This document shows, in pieces, positions 41,764-53,931 of a DNA stretch of 64,000 bases (within the stretch, counting starts at the first letter, position 1; each line of letters opens with the position of its first letter). The translations under genes were made by a program, and so were the position numbers. The stretch comes from Eretmocerus hayati (taxonomy: Eukaryota; Arthropoda; Insecta; Hymenoptera; Aphelinidae). Under the pieces are notes generated by a model. That model had not been told where the DNA came from and did not search any database. It worked only from the letters and a program-made list of their open reading frames with translations. The stretch spans positions 35,976,714 to 36,040,713 of the forward strand of contig CM056743.1 in assembly GCA_029851415.1 (NCBI GenBank), written 5' to 3'.

Positions 41764-44590
41764 TGGCACGAGGTAGATATCCTATATAACCGGAGTTCCA
41801 CGGATATACATATATGAATGTTATAGATTACAAATTATTCGATCGGTCGACTTGCGAATCAAAGTCCAGTCCAATTTTGATAAGTGGGACTTGAAGAGGG
41901 TAACATTTTTCTCTTAGATAGAAAATTTTCCCAGATGTAGTGGGTCAATACCCATCCAAGTCTTAATGCTGCACAGGTTTTCTGTGTATTACACAAATTG
42001 ACGGGTCTACATTTACGCCAATAATTTATTAATCGCATCCAATGTTTATACATATACAGGATTCGAAGCAGAAAATGATCAACGACTGGTTCTCGAGTTG
42101 GGATGAGGCGTGCATGTCATAACATCGTGTCCCTGTTACGGAATTTCCCTCAAATTTGGTTCCAGATATAGGGTGCCGACCGCTTGCAACCTGTCGCACA
42201 CTTAGAGCCGGTTTTTCCCCCACTTATGAGAGTTTTCCTAAGGGACCTAGATTTTTTCTCCACTAAGGGGGATTCCCCAGTTAAGCAAGTTTCACTTACT
42301 CAAGTTTGACCGTATATCAACTAATTGACTGACTTTGTTATTAGAATTAATCAAATTATTCCAACTCGATTTGTGCACCTTCGCGCCTTGCTATTTGGCG
42401 AGGTGAGCGATCAAAGAATTTTATTGATAGAATTTCAAAAATGGAAGATGGAAATGTAAGATGACGCTTTATTGGAAAATCACAAGAACTTTTATTTTTA
42501 TTGACATATTACGTTAGAAAAAAAGAAAATAATATTTTTTCCAATAAAACTATGAATCTAAAATAGTTGGAAAAATAAAACAAAATACTCCAATGAAATT
42601 CGTGACCTACAGTCGACAGATCTTGAAAGCATAAAGAGGGCTGTACAAAGAGCTTTATGGTCGAAGAAAAGAACTTTTTATGAAGAAATTCGGCGAAAAA
42701 TCTGTTACTGTCAAATGAAAGCTTTTTCTTTTGAGAAAGCAAGATTGATTCTTCTAAGCTTGATGTTGGCGCGTTTTGCCTTTCCTCGCGAGTTTCCTCG
42801 ACAGATCTGTCTTTTCTTGGGGACTGAAGGGATCTGTCAGATTAGTCCTCGTCTATAAGTGGCTTGGTGATCAAGAATTTTATAGTTTTTATATGTGAAT
42901 CAGGGCCAAAAGTATCTACTTACGAGAAAACTGGTACTATTTTTATATACGAATCCTCATCACAACAACGAGCGGATTCGGAAATCGATGAATCCAATAT
43001 AAAGTCTCGAGTGGGTGAATAGTAGTTTGGTATACGCTTTTATTTGTCAAAATTCATGTGTAACTGCATTGGGTTACACACAGGTTTCGGTTGACCGCAT
43101 TTGATCTAAAATTGTAGAGAGGTAATATTCATTCCTCTCGTTACATACCATTTTTGTATTATGACTCATTACGAAAAGCTTAAATTCGTACTGAGAGACT
43201 GAGAGAAGGGAAACCACGAAAATGCACGAGTTTGAAATTTGTATGAAGAGTAATAAACAGGGTAAAAGTTGAGCTCTCAGAGGTAAACAATGAGCTTGCA
43301 GAACAGAATGAAAAGCTCAGCGAATCCTACCAAATTCAAAGATGCTTTGCGTCCAATTAGTGGTTCTCATTATATTTTATCGTCTAAGGGAGCACGGTCG
43401 ATTACTTTCACCGTTTTTGAAATATTGAACCATGGTGTATGGTGCTGCATTCAAGATTTTATTGAAAAGTTCCTCGTGATCATTATTCACTCTAACCCCG
43501 TCACTTATTTCGTGCGCTGCAGTGAACAGGCTAAAAACTGATATTTGTGATAATTTTAGCGGGATTCATTGTGAAAATCCGAAATAAATCTTTAAAAAAC
43601 TCTATGAAAATGTCAGAGAAAGATACCCACAATAAGTGTGGGGACATTAAAAGGATTTTGATTATGTGATTACGCGATTTTTTGTCTTTCGCTATTGATT
43701 ATTGACTTATTTTGTGGCAGAAAATTCTTCTCAGACCGGAATTCAAGTTCTCTTTAGTGAGAGGATTGAAAAAAAAAGACTTGGGTTGTTGTTAAAAATC
43801 AAAGTAATGACAATAACTTCAGAGGATTGAGTTGAAAAGTTGTTAGTAAGTAGAAGGAAAATTGATCTTGTAGATCACGAGGTTTCCGAGAGACAAGACG
43901 AGCTACTCCCTGCACATGTTCGAGAAAAGCGGGAAAGTTTCCAAGCGCTCTCCGGGGAAAATCTCATTTGTTACACGCTGCGGTTGTTCAAATCTTGGAT
44001 CTTGTAAGTCCTTTTGGATCGAGTGGTTACTCGCTTCTTCGTCAAGTCTTTGAGTTGAACTTTGTTCACAGAGAAACTCTCAGAATTAAATTGCACGATT
44101 TTCAACATCTTAGTCCAATAGTACAAGTGATTACATTTACGAGTTTCAAGTTGACCAAACGGCTTCGACTCTTGATGTTGATTATTTGGTTTCGCAATGT
44201 GTAACATACATACAAAAATGGATGAGAACCAAGAAATTCTTGTAATGACCATCAACTTTCAATAGAAATTCCTGCGTACTCTCTAAGGACCTTGTTACGC
44301 TAGTCAAAGGACAAACTTTTACATATTCTGTGCGAATTTGTTGTACAAACAAAGTCACTTCCTTCAATTATGCTGCCCAATAGATTCTATCATTGCCTCT
44401 AGTTTGGAATATTTTTGAATAATGCAATTTTTGCATATGGATGGAAGAATATTGCGAATAACTGTGAACTAACGAGAGAGTGGCTAAAGACACTAAAAAT
44501 CTTTCCAAGTCATCATTTCAATTGAATGTATTCAACTACTCAAGGTATACCATCTATGATGATTTGTGAAAATTGTTCAACGCTGAATTA
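41764..44590. other. Intron of the GPCR-like gene; no recognised feature
   Basis: About 2.8 kb. Short frames such as 43290-43541 lack domains and splice support. No class C GPCR transmembrane signature was found on the plus strand. Confidence 0.4.
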
Positions 44591-44597
44591 GAGCTCT

Positions 44598-44932
44598 GTC
44601 CAGAAGTGGTCATTACATCCGGATCACGAATTTGGCTGAAACTCTGGGAATACTCTTCTTTTAGCACAAAAAGTCGATATCGAAAGTTATAGAGCCTAAC
44701 GCTCAAGTATTTTGGAGCTACAACTTGAGACATTAGCATTGTCGATATAGGCCCATATTTGAAATTGAAATTATGCTATAGGTTATATACCTGCAATGCT
44801 AATGTCTACGGCTGTAGCTTGAAAATGCTTGAGCGTTAGGGTCTATAATTTTGGGTTTCATCTTTTGGCATTGAAATATGACTGTTTCCAAACTTTCAGC
44901 CAAATCTGGGATCCAGATCTGATGACTCATCC
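44598..44932. repeat. 335-bp inverted repeat
   Basis: Outer words GTCATTACATCCGGATCACG with AATTTGGCTGAAA pair with TTTCAGCCAAATCTGGGATC. Inner words AACGCTCAAGTATTTT and ACATTAGCATTG pair with CAATGCTAATGTCT and AAAATGCTTGAGCGTTAGG. It looks like a MITE of moderate age. Confidence 0.7.
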
Positions 44933-44939
44933 TCGTGAG

Positions 44940-47285
44940 CTACTCGAGAATGACCCTGATCGAGTCAAACTGAAGTTTCACGCTGAAGTCTAAAATACAC
45001 TCATCAGACAAGAGAAAGCTTAACATTTTATAAGACCCTGGTGATAATTACCTGATGGTTTTCACAGCGAACGCTGTATCTGAAGGGAATGGAATGATTA
45101 TAAAACAATCACTATTCAAAAAGGATTTTCATTTGTAGCACTGTTAAATGACAAACGCGATTATATGAAAAAATTTTGCGCAATGAAAATTTCATTGTAA
45201 TATATTACATAGGAAATTTCGGAAGATAACGTCTTTTTGATACAGATAATTTTTAATACATTTCGAAACAAGGGTGTAAGAACTCTGGTCCAAGACAGAG
45301 TCGAGGGTCGGGATTGCCACAAGGATGCAAAAACTAAGTTTTACCTCCGTGTATCAAACAATAATTTTTGATAAACTGTGGGTAAGAGTCGGTAAACTCT
45401 GCGCAAATTACACTCTTACGCACGGCGCATAAAACATTCATCTCGGTATTTATTTTTAATAATTATTTTTAAAAAATGAATGGGCATGGATTTTAAAAAA
45501 CTGAGAAGATTTCATTGAACCTTTCGAAGATGAAAGTGATTTATTCTATCTTGGAGATCCACGAATTTACTTTGACTTGCGGGTCCATGTAGAATAGCAT
45601 CGTGAAGATGAAGGAAAATTCTCTCCACCAGGGGGTTTGATTCCGAGTTAACTTTTGTAAATAGACTCGTGATAAAAGATAACCACCAATCCAAATACAT
45701 CTGAATTTTTCATGGAAAACTGAATATATTTGAAGATTAAAATATCTCCAACTTCATGGTAGACTTTAAGATGAATTTTTTTATTCCTGAATCTCATCAA
45801 AGAGATTCGAGTTCCACGTTTTAAAAGCCCAAGTGGAGAATCTTTGAAGATGTTTGAGATGAAGTTTGAAATCTACTGAGCTGACAGACTGCTTTTTCTC
45901 GTACTCTAATGTAACTTCAATCCATGAAAATGAGAAAATTTTCTCTATCAAGACATTCCGACGACTGTCGGAGTGAATTTGGTATATTCGGGACACCATC
46001 TCTCCTGTGACACGTTTCAAATATTTTTCTTGCGATATTTTGCAAATAAAAATTACAGAGTTTCAAGTCTGTAAATTGGGTGAGACTCATGGTGTGAAAG
46101 CTAGTCAATACCTCACAAAAATTGGATAGATATTTTCCAAAGCGTTACATCATGAGAACATCAAAAAACTTTTTTAAAAAATTCCTGTGGAAAATCGGGT
46201 GGTAAAAGTCTACTCAGTATGTTGAGTTTGAAAGTCTTCCAACCCAGCTCTTCGGAAATTACTTCAAATTTTTACTGACAGAACTTTTGATCTGTCGAAG
46301 TAAACCCATCAGCCAACCAATTCGATTTCAAAAGAAAAATTTGTGCGAAATTCAGTATATTTCAGTATGACCCGTATCAAATCCTTCTTGGCACATGAAA
46401 CTCAAATCTGGTACATATATGGATCCATATTCGTATCTTCACATCCTCCACAATTTGTCATTCAAGAGTATACTGTAAAAAGAAGGTTCTGTCGTCGTTG
46501 GAATATTGAAATTTAGATTAATGTTTCACGAGCGTTTCAATTTAATCGTCGAGTCTCGCGCGCGCTTACTATAAGTTATTACGCTTCTTTGAATTGCTGC
46601 CAGAAAAAAAGTGAATCAGCGTTGTCGACACCCAAACAGCATAAGTAATAATCGAGCTCCACAAATTGCATTCGTGCAAGTGCATTCATCGCAATCATGT
46701 ATATGCACACACACACACACACACACACACAAATGCTTTGATACTATACTATGAAAGCATACTACATTCCCATTCAAGCTTTGCGTGAGAACAAACTAAT
46801 GTTGAAGCATACAACGACGTGGTTTGTATGTATGTACAATCCGTACGAGATGTGATGCATACATACCGTTTGTTTGGCGTGAAAATGTCAAGTGCGCAGC
46901 GTGATGGGCGAGCACGAGGGTTGAATTGCCACTTGTTATGGCCCTTCTTCTAATCATTTCGCGATATTAATGTGTGCACTCGTGTTTTGAAACATCAATC
47001 TCAATATTCATTCATGCAGATTGGTATGAGAGTGTTTTCGTGTTCAACTATGGAAACTAGTATGTCGAGTTGTTACTTTGTAATATATCTAGAGAGGCAG
47101 GCTGTAATTTTCTTTGACATTACTTGCGTGCATGGAATTAACTATATTTAAAGGAAAAAAGTTACGATTATGGAATTATTTAGTTTGAAGTTTTCTACAA
47201 ACATATTATGTTGGCAGAAGTCAACTCAATTTTCAGCCGAAAATCACAATAATGATGGATAAAATGAAAGAAAGAAGAAGTACCG
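44940..47285. other. Intron-like AT-rich DNA with a (CA)n tract
   Basis: A CGATAC-type repeat relic (ATTTCGAAACAAGGGTGTAA) is at about 45260. A pure CA dinucleotide tract of 13 units lies at 46706-46731. No exon was recognised. Confidence 0.45.
46706..46731. repeat. (CA)13 microsatellite
   Basis: Uninterrupted CA repeats, 26 bases. Confidence 0.95.
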
Positions 47286-48626
47286 GTGTGCGTTAGGGTT
47301 GACCAAAAATTCAAAATTTTTGAAAATTCGACTTGCTCGGGGTTGCAAAAGTTGTATTTTCACCAGTAGATATGGAAAATATCTTGCTGGGCGCTGAAGA
47401 ATGACATCTGCAGTTCCTGGCGGCAAGGGCCATCAAGGTGTTTTTTAAATAACATTCGTTTGGATAAGAAACTGCGTAATTTGACCAGTCTTCTCCACTG
47501 TTGAACCGATAACTCTCGCGCGTCTCGACATTTTTCAACGTATTTCAGCTCATCTTGAAGCTTATTTCAATACCTTTAAGATTCAGCTAAAGCTGAAAAT
47601 TCCCGTCTTACGTCGATATTTGGTATATTGAGTCTCAATATATCAAATATCGACGTAAGACGTGAATCACAGTTTCTGTGTTTCTACGTTTTAAATCATA
47701 ATCTAAAAATGTGATAATCGTTCTAAAAAACAAAAAGTTTTAGCCTGAAGAGGTTTGCAAAATATGCAGACGAAATATTGCAATATATTTATATGTGCAA
47801 GAATGCTGTGTTTCATCATCCTCACAGACCTTAGTCCTCCACGATCGATTTCAAGATTTACAACTCAACAATTAAGAAGAATTCATCGTTGAAAATAGCT
47901 CAAAATATGCAGCTTTGACGTTGTGATACTTGCTGAGTGGTTGAACCTCGCGAACTCATTTTTTGCAAATTCCACCACATTTGCAAATAGTGAGGGGAGA
48001 ATTTGCGGGATCCGCTTTAAGAAATTCCAGCGATAATCTTGTGAAGATCGAAAATCCAGGACTAATGGACCATAGAGAAGTTTTTGCTGACTGAGAGAAA
48101 CATCTGATGTGAATTGTCTTCTTTACTAAGGCTTGTGAGTTTGAGTACACACGGAATATGCGAAGAATACAGTCAATGTACAGATACTACGGGTGTACGA
48201 GATTTGATCGCTCAGCGAGCTTTGAAACGTCAAAGTTGTATATTTTTCGATATTCTCAATGACGATTTTTTCCTGCCTAAATCTGGCATAGGTCACTTCT
48301 ACTAGTCTATCTAAGCTGGACTTGCTTCAGCTCATTCTAAAGGTATTAAAATAAGCTTTAAAATGAGCTGAAATACGTTGAAAAATATCGAGACCCGCGA
48401 GAGTTATCGGTTCAACAGTGGAGGAGAGTGGGCAAAATACGTAGTTTCTTATAAAACAAATGTTATTCGAAAAACACCTTGATGGCTCTTGCTGCAACTG
48501 AAAATGTCATTCCTCAGCACTCTGCAACATTTTTGCTATATCTACTGTCGAAAACGTAAGTTTTGCAATCCCAGGCATGTCGAGTTTCCGAAATTTTAAA
48601 TATTTGTCTCACCCTAGTGTGCATGT
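47286..48626. mobile_element. 1.3 kb foldback element with the stem-loop cassette in each arm
   Basis: The left edge GTGTGCGTTAGGGTTGACC and the inverse of CTCACCCTAGTGTGC at the right pair. The arms (47288-47590 and 48325-48620) share inverted landmarks such as GGTTGCAAAAGTTGTATTTTC, ATCAAGGTGTTTTT, TTGAACCGATAACTCTCGCG and TTTTTCAACGTATTTCAGCTC. A 59-base palindrome with GTCTTACGTCGATATTTG lies at 47604-47662. The middle is non-repetitive. Confidence 0.75.
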
Positions 48627-48782
48627 TTAGCACATTCTAACGGTAGCTGAAGTTATAACTTTGACCGCTCAAACATTTTTAATATTCGATGGAATTTTTT
48701 GCCAAGTAACATTTTGAGATTATTTGAACAACTACTTGGACTTTGATGGAGATTAACGCTTCCGTGAAAAACTCCGTTTGCA

Positions 48783-50878
48783 TATGAGTCATTTCGGAGC
48801 ATTCCGGCCAGAGGCGTCACGAGGGGGTCTGGGAAATATCCCAAAAAAAATTTTTCCATCAATACTATGTTTAAAAGGTACAAAAAATTTTTTTGGAATT
48901 TCTCCGAAACCCTCCGTGGGCCCTAGGGCCCACAGAAGGTCTATTTTAGGTCCTTTTTTGGCCTATTCCTGGAAAATCATAGCTCCGGCTGGACTCAATC
49001 TTTTTTCACGTAATTGAGCCCATTGACTTTGTTAAGACTAGCACTGTTGAAAAAAAAAAATAGTCCGGAATCAATCATGCAGCCTAGTAACTTCTAGGAG
49101 CTATTTGCTGAGAGCAGATTTTAGCGATTTTTGGGCCTGCTTCAAAGCGATCTAGGTCCTACTAGACATGTAATAATCGACTTCTGCAGGTGGTCATTTT
49201 GAAGGTCTTGAAAAAACCTACAATTTGACTACCTGCAGAAGTCGATTATCGTACTTTTTACAGGAGCTATAGCCGATACAAGTTGAGCAGTTTTGTAAAA
49301 ACGCCTAACTTTGAGCTCAATTTACAAAAATCGTCCTTTTTTTAGACCCCAAACCTGTGCGAATATGTTCTTTACGACAAGCACTAACAATATCAAGAAG
49401 AATCTCGGTGGAGAAATCATCTCCTGATTATTGGCGTACGTTCAAAAATGCAGTTTTTTGACTTTTTGCTTGATATTCCGACATAGGCATGGCTCGCATA
49501 TGCTTCCATCTGAGTTGTTGTGCACCAATCTGGGTGGAATTACTCCCCAAAGTACCCCCAAATATGTGTAAGAACTTCCGGAGGCGAGCCTCAAGCCAGA
49601 AGCGAGCTGGAGGTTCAATCCATCAGGTCCTAATTGGGCATTATTTCGTCTAATTTCGGGCAGACAAGCGAGGGCTCGATTTCCCGTGTTTCTGCTCACA
49701 AACGAGACGAGTGGTTAGAATGGGGATTCAAACATGTTTCTCCGAATGAAAATGACCATCTAAACACGATCCCGGGGTCAATTCAGCCCTTAGTCATCGT
49801 CATTTTGCAGTAGTGGCGCAAAACCTGTTATTACGGAGTTTGACGCCGTTTGAGTATTGGATGATATCCTAGGCTTGAATTGACCCCGGGATTGTGTTTA
49901 GATGGTCATTTTAAGTCGGAGAAACATGTTTGAATCCCCATTCTAACCACTCGTCTCGTTTGTGAGCAGAAACACGGGGAATCGAGCCCTCGCTCGCCTG
50001 CCCGAAATTAGACGAAATAATGCCCAATTAGGACCTGATGGATTGAACCTCCAGCTCGCTTCTGGCTTGAGGCTCGCCTCCGGAAGTTCTTACACATATT
50101 TGGGGGTACTTTGGGGAGTAATTCCACCCAGATTGGTGCACAACAACTCAGATGGAAGCATATGCGAGCCATGCCTATGTCGGAACATCAAGCAAAAAGT
50201 CAAAAAACTGCATTTTTGAACGTACGCCAATAATCAGGAGATGATTTCTCCACCGAGATTCTTCTTGATATTGTTAGTGCTTGTCGTAAAGAACATATTC
50301 GCACAGGTATGGGGTCTAAAAAAAGGACGATTTTTGTAAATTGAGCTCAAAGTTAGGCGTTTTTACAAAACTGCTCAACTTGTATCGGCTATAGCTCCTG
50401 TAAAAAGTACGATAATCGACTTCTGCAGGTAGTCAAATTGTAGGTTTTTTCAAGACCTTCAAAATGACCACCTGCAGAAGTCGATTATCACATGTCTATA
50501 GTAGGAGCTAGATCGCTTTGAAGCAGGCCCAAAAATCGCTAAAATCTGCTCTCAGCAAATAGCTCCTAGAAGTTACTAGGCTGCATGATTGATTAAGGAC
50601 TATTTTTTTCTCAAAAGTGCTAGTCTTAACAAAGAAAATGCGCCCAAGTACGTGAAAAAAGATTGAGTCTAGCAGGAGCTATGATTTTCCAGGAATAGGA
50701 CAAAAAAGGGCCTAAAATAGACCTTCTGTGGGCCCTAGGGCCCATGGAGGGTTTCGGAAAAATCCCAAAAAAAATTTTTTGTACCTTTAAACATAGTATT
50801 GATGGAAAAAAAAATTTTGGGATTTTTCCCAGACTCCCCTAGTGACGCCTCTGGCCGAAATACTCCGAAATGACTCTT
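48783..50878. mobile_element. 2.1 kb near-perfect palindromic (foldback) element
   Basis: The arms of about 1 kb mirror about 49830.5: the 85-codon frame at 49442-49699 (minus) is repeated at 49962-50219 (plus) with one residue changed. The unpaired centre is about 60-70 bases. The outer ends read GAGTCATTTCGGAG with CGTCACGAGGGGGTCT. The arms include GGGCCCTAGGGCCCA, an internal hairpin around AAGGTCTTGAAAAAACC (49180-49250, mirrored at 50405-50480) and GGGGTACTTTGGGGAGTA. No protein domain is recognised, so the frames are by-products. Confidence 0.92.
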
Positions 50879-50879
50879 A

Positions 50880-51575
50880 TACCTTTATAGTGATAAAACT
50901 CATTTACATGAGATTTTGGAAATTCTACGGATAATTTCATAACATGGAATCTCTTTGATCACATATGCATGGTCCACGAAGTCGGATAAAACTTGAAATA
51001 TTAATTCCATTTCAGAGCTACCCATTTGATGAACAGGATTTTTATTATCAAAAAAAGAAATGAATGAATAAACCGGACTCGGAAATCCTACCTTGAAGAA
51101 TAAATCAAAGCACAGTCATAGAAGAATCGTAAATGAGAGAAAAATATGTCAAATATGTAGGAGAATTGATTCGCTAGATTATGATACCGTGTATAAGAGT
51201 AGTTTCATTGAAACTTTGAAATAATGTGCGTCTAATTGCACAATCCCTTAAAACACTTGAAAAAATCGTATTAGTCATTTTCAACGTCTGTACCGCTTTC
51301 TTTGGCGCAATTGTTGGTTTTTTTATTCGGGGTTGCCCAAAAACATCATCATTAAAAAAGGGGTCCAGTACCGGGTCACGGGGCTTTTTCTTCTTTCTTC
51401 TTTCGGACCTTACCAGTATGATGAGTATGTATATACTGTATGAAGCCCTGCCGGGACCCGTCCAAGATTCAGGCAGGCAAATGAATCAAATATCATGATG
51501 TTGAACATCAAATTTCACTGCTATTAAAGTCAAAAGACATTCTTCTTGTGTGTACTCTGAAGACATACATTTTGA
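50880..51575. other. No recognised feature
   Basis: A 90-codon frame (51226-51498) has no domain. Nothing else stands out. Confidence 0.4.
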
Positions 51576-51579
51576 AGCC

Positions 51580-52190
51580 CAATTTTTCCAAAAATCTTAC
51601 TCACTGTTTGTGAGGGGACTTTAATCCCCTCCATGGAAATCCATCTCATTTCAGGATTTTTGACGCCAGTTTTTTCTCAGATTTTTTTCAAGCGCAATTG
51701 TTCCAACCTCAAAATCGAGAAAATTGATTTTCATATTTTATGAGTACTTTTTTGCGAAAATCTGCTTCTGCTCAATTTTTTTGTTGATTCCGTGTGATTC
51801 TAGTGCGATGCTCAAATCCGAGAGACTAGACACTACACAGGCCCTACTCTATTTTTTCTAATCCTTTTTTTTTTATTTTAGTATTCTGATCGTCAAACCA
51901 ACTTCCAAAACCTCTAAACTATAAAACTGTAGCTTAATATGTGGCCATGAGATCATAATTTTGGTGTAAAATGTCAATCTAGGTTTCGTGTCATGCTACC
52001 GTGTTTTCTGCCTTATTCTTACGGTACCGATGAATGAAAATATGTATATTCGTGTGCAAGTTGAATCGTATTCTGCATTCTTCAAAAATTGGAAAATATT
52101 TCTTAGAAGCTTCGAAAGTGGAATTTGGGGTTGACACGTTTTCGACCCAATACTATCGAAATTTCCATGGAACTACTCATATATTTCATC
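51580..52190 (+). repeat. R-family dispersed repeat, copy c (uninterrupted)
   Basis: Same phrase order as copies a and b: GTACTTTTTTGCGAAAATCT, AAACTGTAGCTTAAT, AAAATGTCAATCTAG, GTGTCATGCTACCGTG, ACGGTACCGATGAATG, AATATGTATATTCGTGTGC and TTTGGGGTTGAC. It retains the uninterrupted site at which the MITE sits in copy a. Confidence 0.7.
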
Positions 52191-53930
52191 ATTAATAAGT
52201 TTCCAGTAGCTCCGGCCCAACAATATTGTTGAATAGTTCAACTTTGTCTGTAAATGTAAAGAATTTACGATAAGAATAGGCCACGCTATTGTAATTTCGT
52301 GACGTACATACTAAATCGAATGATTACAGTTTATTCGGTAAAGTATTCAAATCATCAACTTTCGATACAAATTCACGGAAAATTCAGTAAAAAATAACAC
52401 TTATACACGCTACTCAGGATCTCGAACTGAAGTTGGCTCTCAATTTTGGTGCGCGTTACATTTTGACAAATGCAATATTTCAGACGAGATGGGTTACCAT
52501 GGTACCAGAAGTTTCTTGGGAATCTGCTGTAATACAAATACAGTCTGGAAACTGTTGTGTTATAAAGCATTGTGCGAAACCAGTCCTCTGTAAGTAACAG
52601 CGGAGTACGAATCTTTGAATTGAATTCAAATAACGAGACATTCTACATATTAACCTTTCCAGTTTAGAATTACGCGGGTGTTGTTGGAAGAGAAATTTGA
52701 TTGTGAAAATGCCTATACTTTTCTTGACATCTTTTGTCCACAGCAAGTTTTACAGCAAGTGAAAAGAATCTCACTTATAATCAATCGATTTCGACGAGAG
52801 TAAGAGTGAATTGTTCATCCCCTGTCTAGTTATAATTTCATGTTTAAAATTCCAGTCGAATACTAATCTGATCGCACTTGTCAATTGATTCAATTCCTCT
52901 CATTTGAGCGATCTTGAAAGTTGTCATTCACGATGTATTTTTTATAACTTCTGCTCATGTCTATGATGATGCATTTAATATTGTCAGTTATATTTGGGCA
53001 GAAACATCGTCGACCTCGTCGTCGACTCATCAATTTTACCGAGATATTTGAATTCTAATACAGTGTGAGAATCGAATTAAACTTTACGTATATACCAGTT
53101 ACACATACGTGCCTTGAGTTTTAAATCTTTGATATTGGACGTTGTTAGCACGACGTAAATTGAGATTAAAAATTCAATTCTTGCCGAAACGTCTAAATTT
53201 GGCAGATTGGATTCACATTTACATTGTTTGCATAACATTTATCACGACAGCCAGAATAGTCCAATTATTGATAAATGACTCCCGTATATAGCCGAGATGG
53301 AATGCCTGTCAAGTATCCTCATGGTATTAGAAAAGTATCTGCTATAAATCGGCTGATTTGAGGCAGACTGTTTGGAAATATCATGAGCTACAGTACAAAT
53401 TTCCACTGATTTTGTCTCGGGGGTATGATGTCTTGTGGACGGTTCCATTGTAAGATGTACCCGATCGCATCAGGTAGGGGAAGATTTGAACACAACCCTT
53501 TGTCAGAGTGACTCGTAAACTGAGCTGTTTGATTCACCACAGACAGTCCCAGTCATAGACCTAACCTTCAAATACACGAACTTTCTAGTAACATAATAAT
53601 CTTCTGTAGACTAATAAGAGACTCTGAATATTTGATTCTGAGACCCTAATACGTAAATATAAATCAGCATCATTGACGGTTGAAATCTCATTGGAGGATT
53701 GAGGCATTTTTTCGTGAGATTCGTACGCTCGAAGCTATTTTTCAATAGATAATTTTAATTTTTCAGTCAAAAAGTTATGTTGGTCATTTATTCTGTCGAA
53801 AACCCTGATTTATAACACAGGCCCACAAAAAGGTTTTTCGATCAGAAAAAGTGGGAGTAATTCTCACGTATTTTGAGCTACTGAACACGAATCCAAACTC
53901 AGAATAACACCTTATGACATTCGCAAATGT
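52191..53930. other. No gene recognised
   Basis: A stretch at 52426-52588 lies between an AG and a GTAAGT and is open in two plus frames and on the minus strand, but it has no family resemblance. Nothing else was recognised. Confidence 0.4.
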
Positions 53931-53931
53931 A

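Noticed and set aside
49442..49699. 85-codon frame repeated at 49962-50219
   Set aside because: It is identical because it lies in two arms of one palindrome. The related old foldback does not keep the frame open.
52426..52588. Possible exon between an AG and a GTAAGT, phase-compatible with the GPCR-like first exon
   Set aside because: Two plus-strand frames and one minus-strand frame are all open, the acceptor has no pyrimidine tract, and no GPCR similarity is visible.
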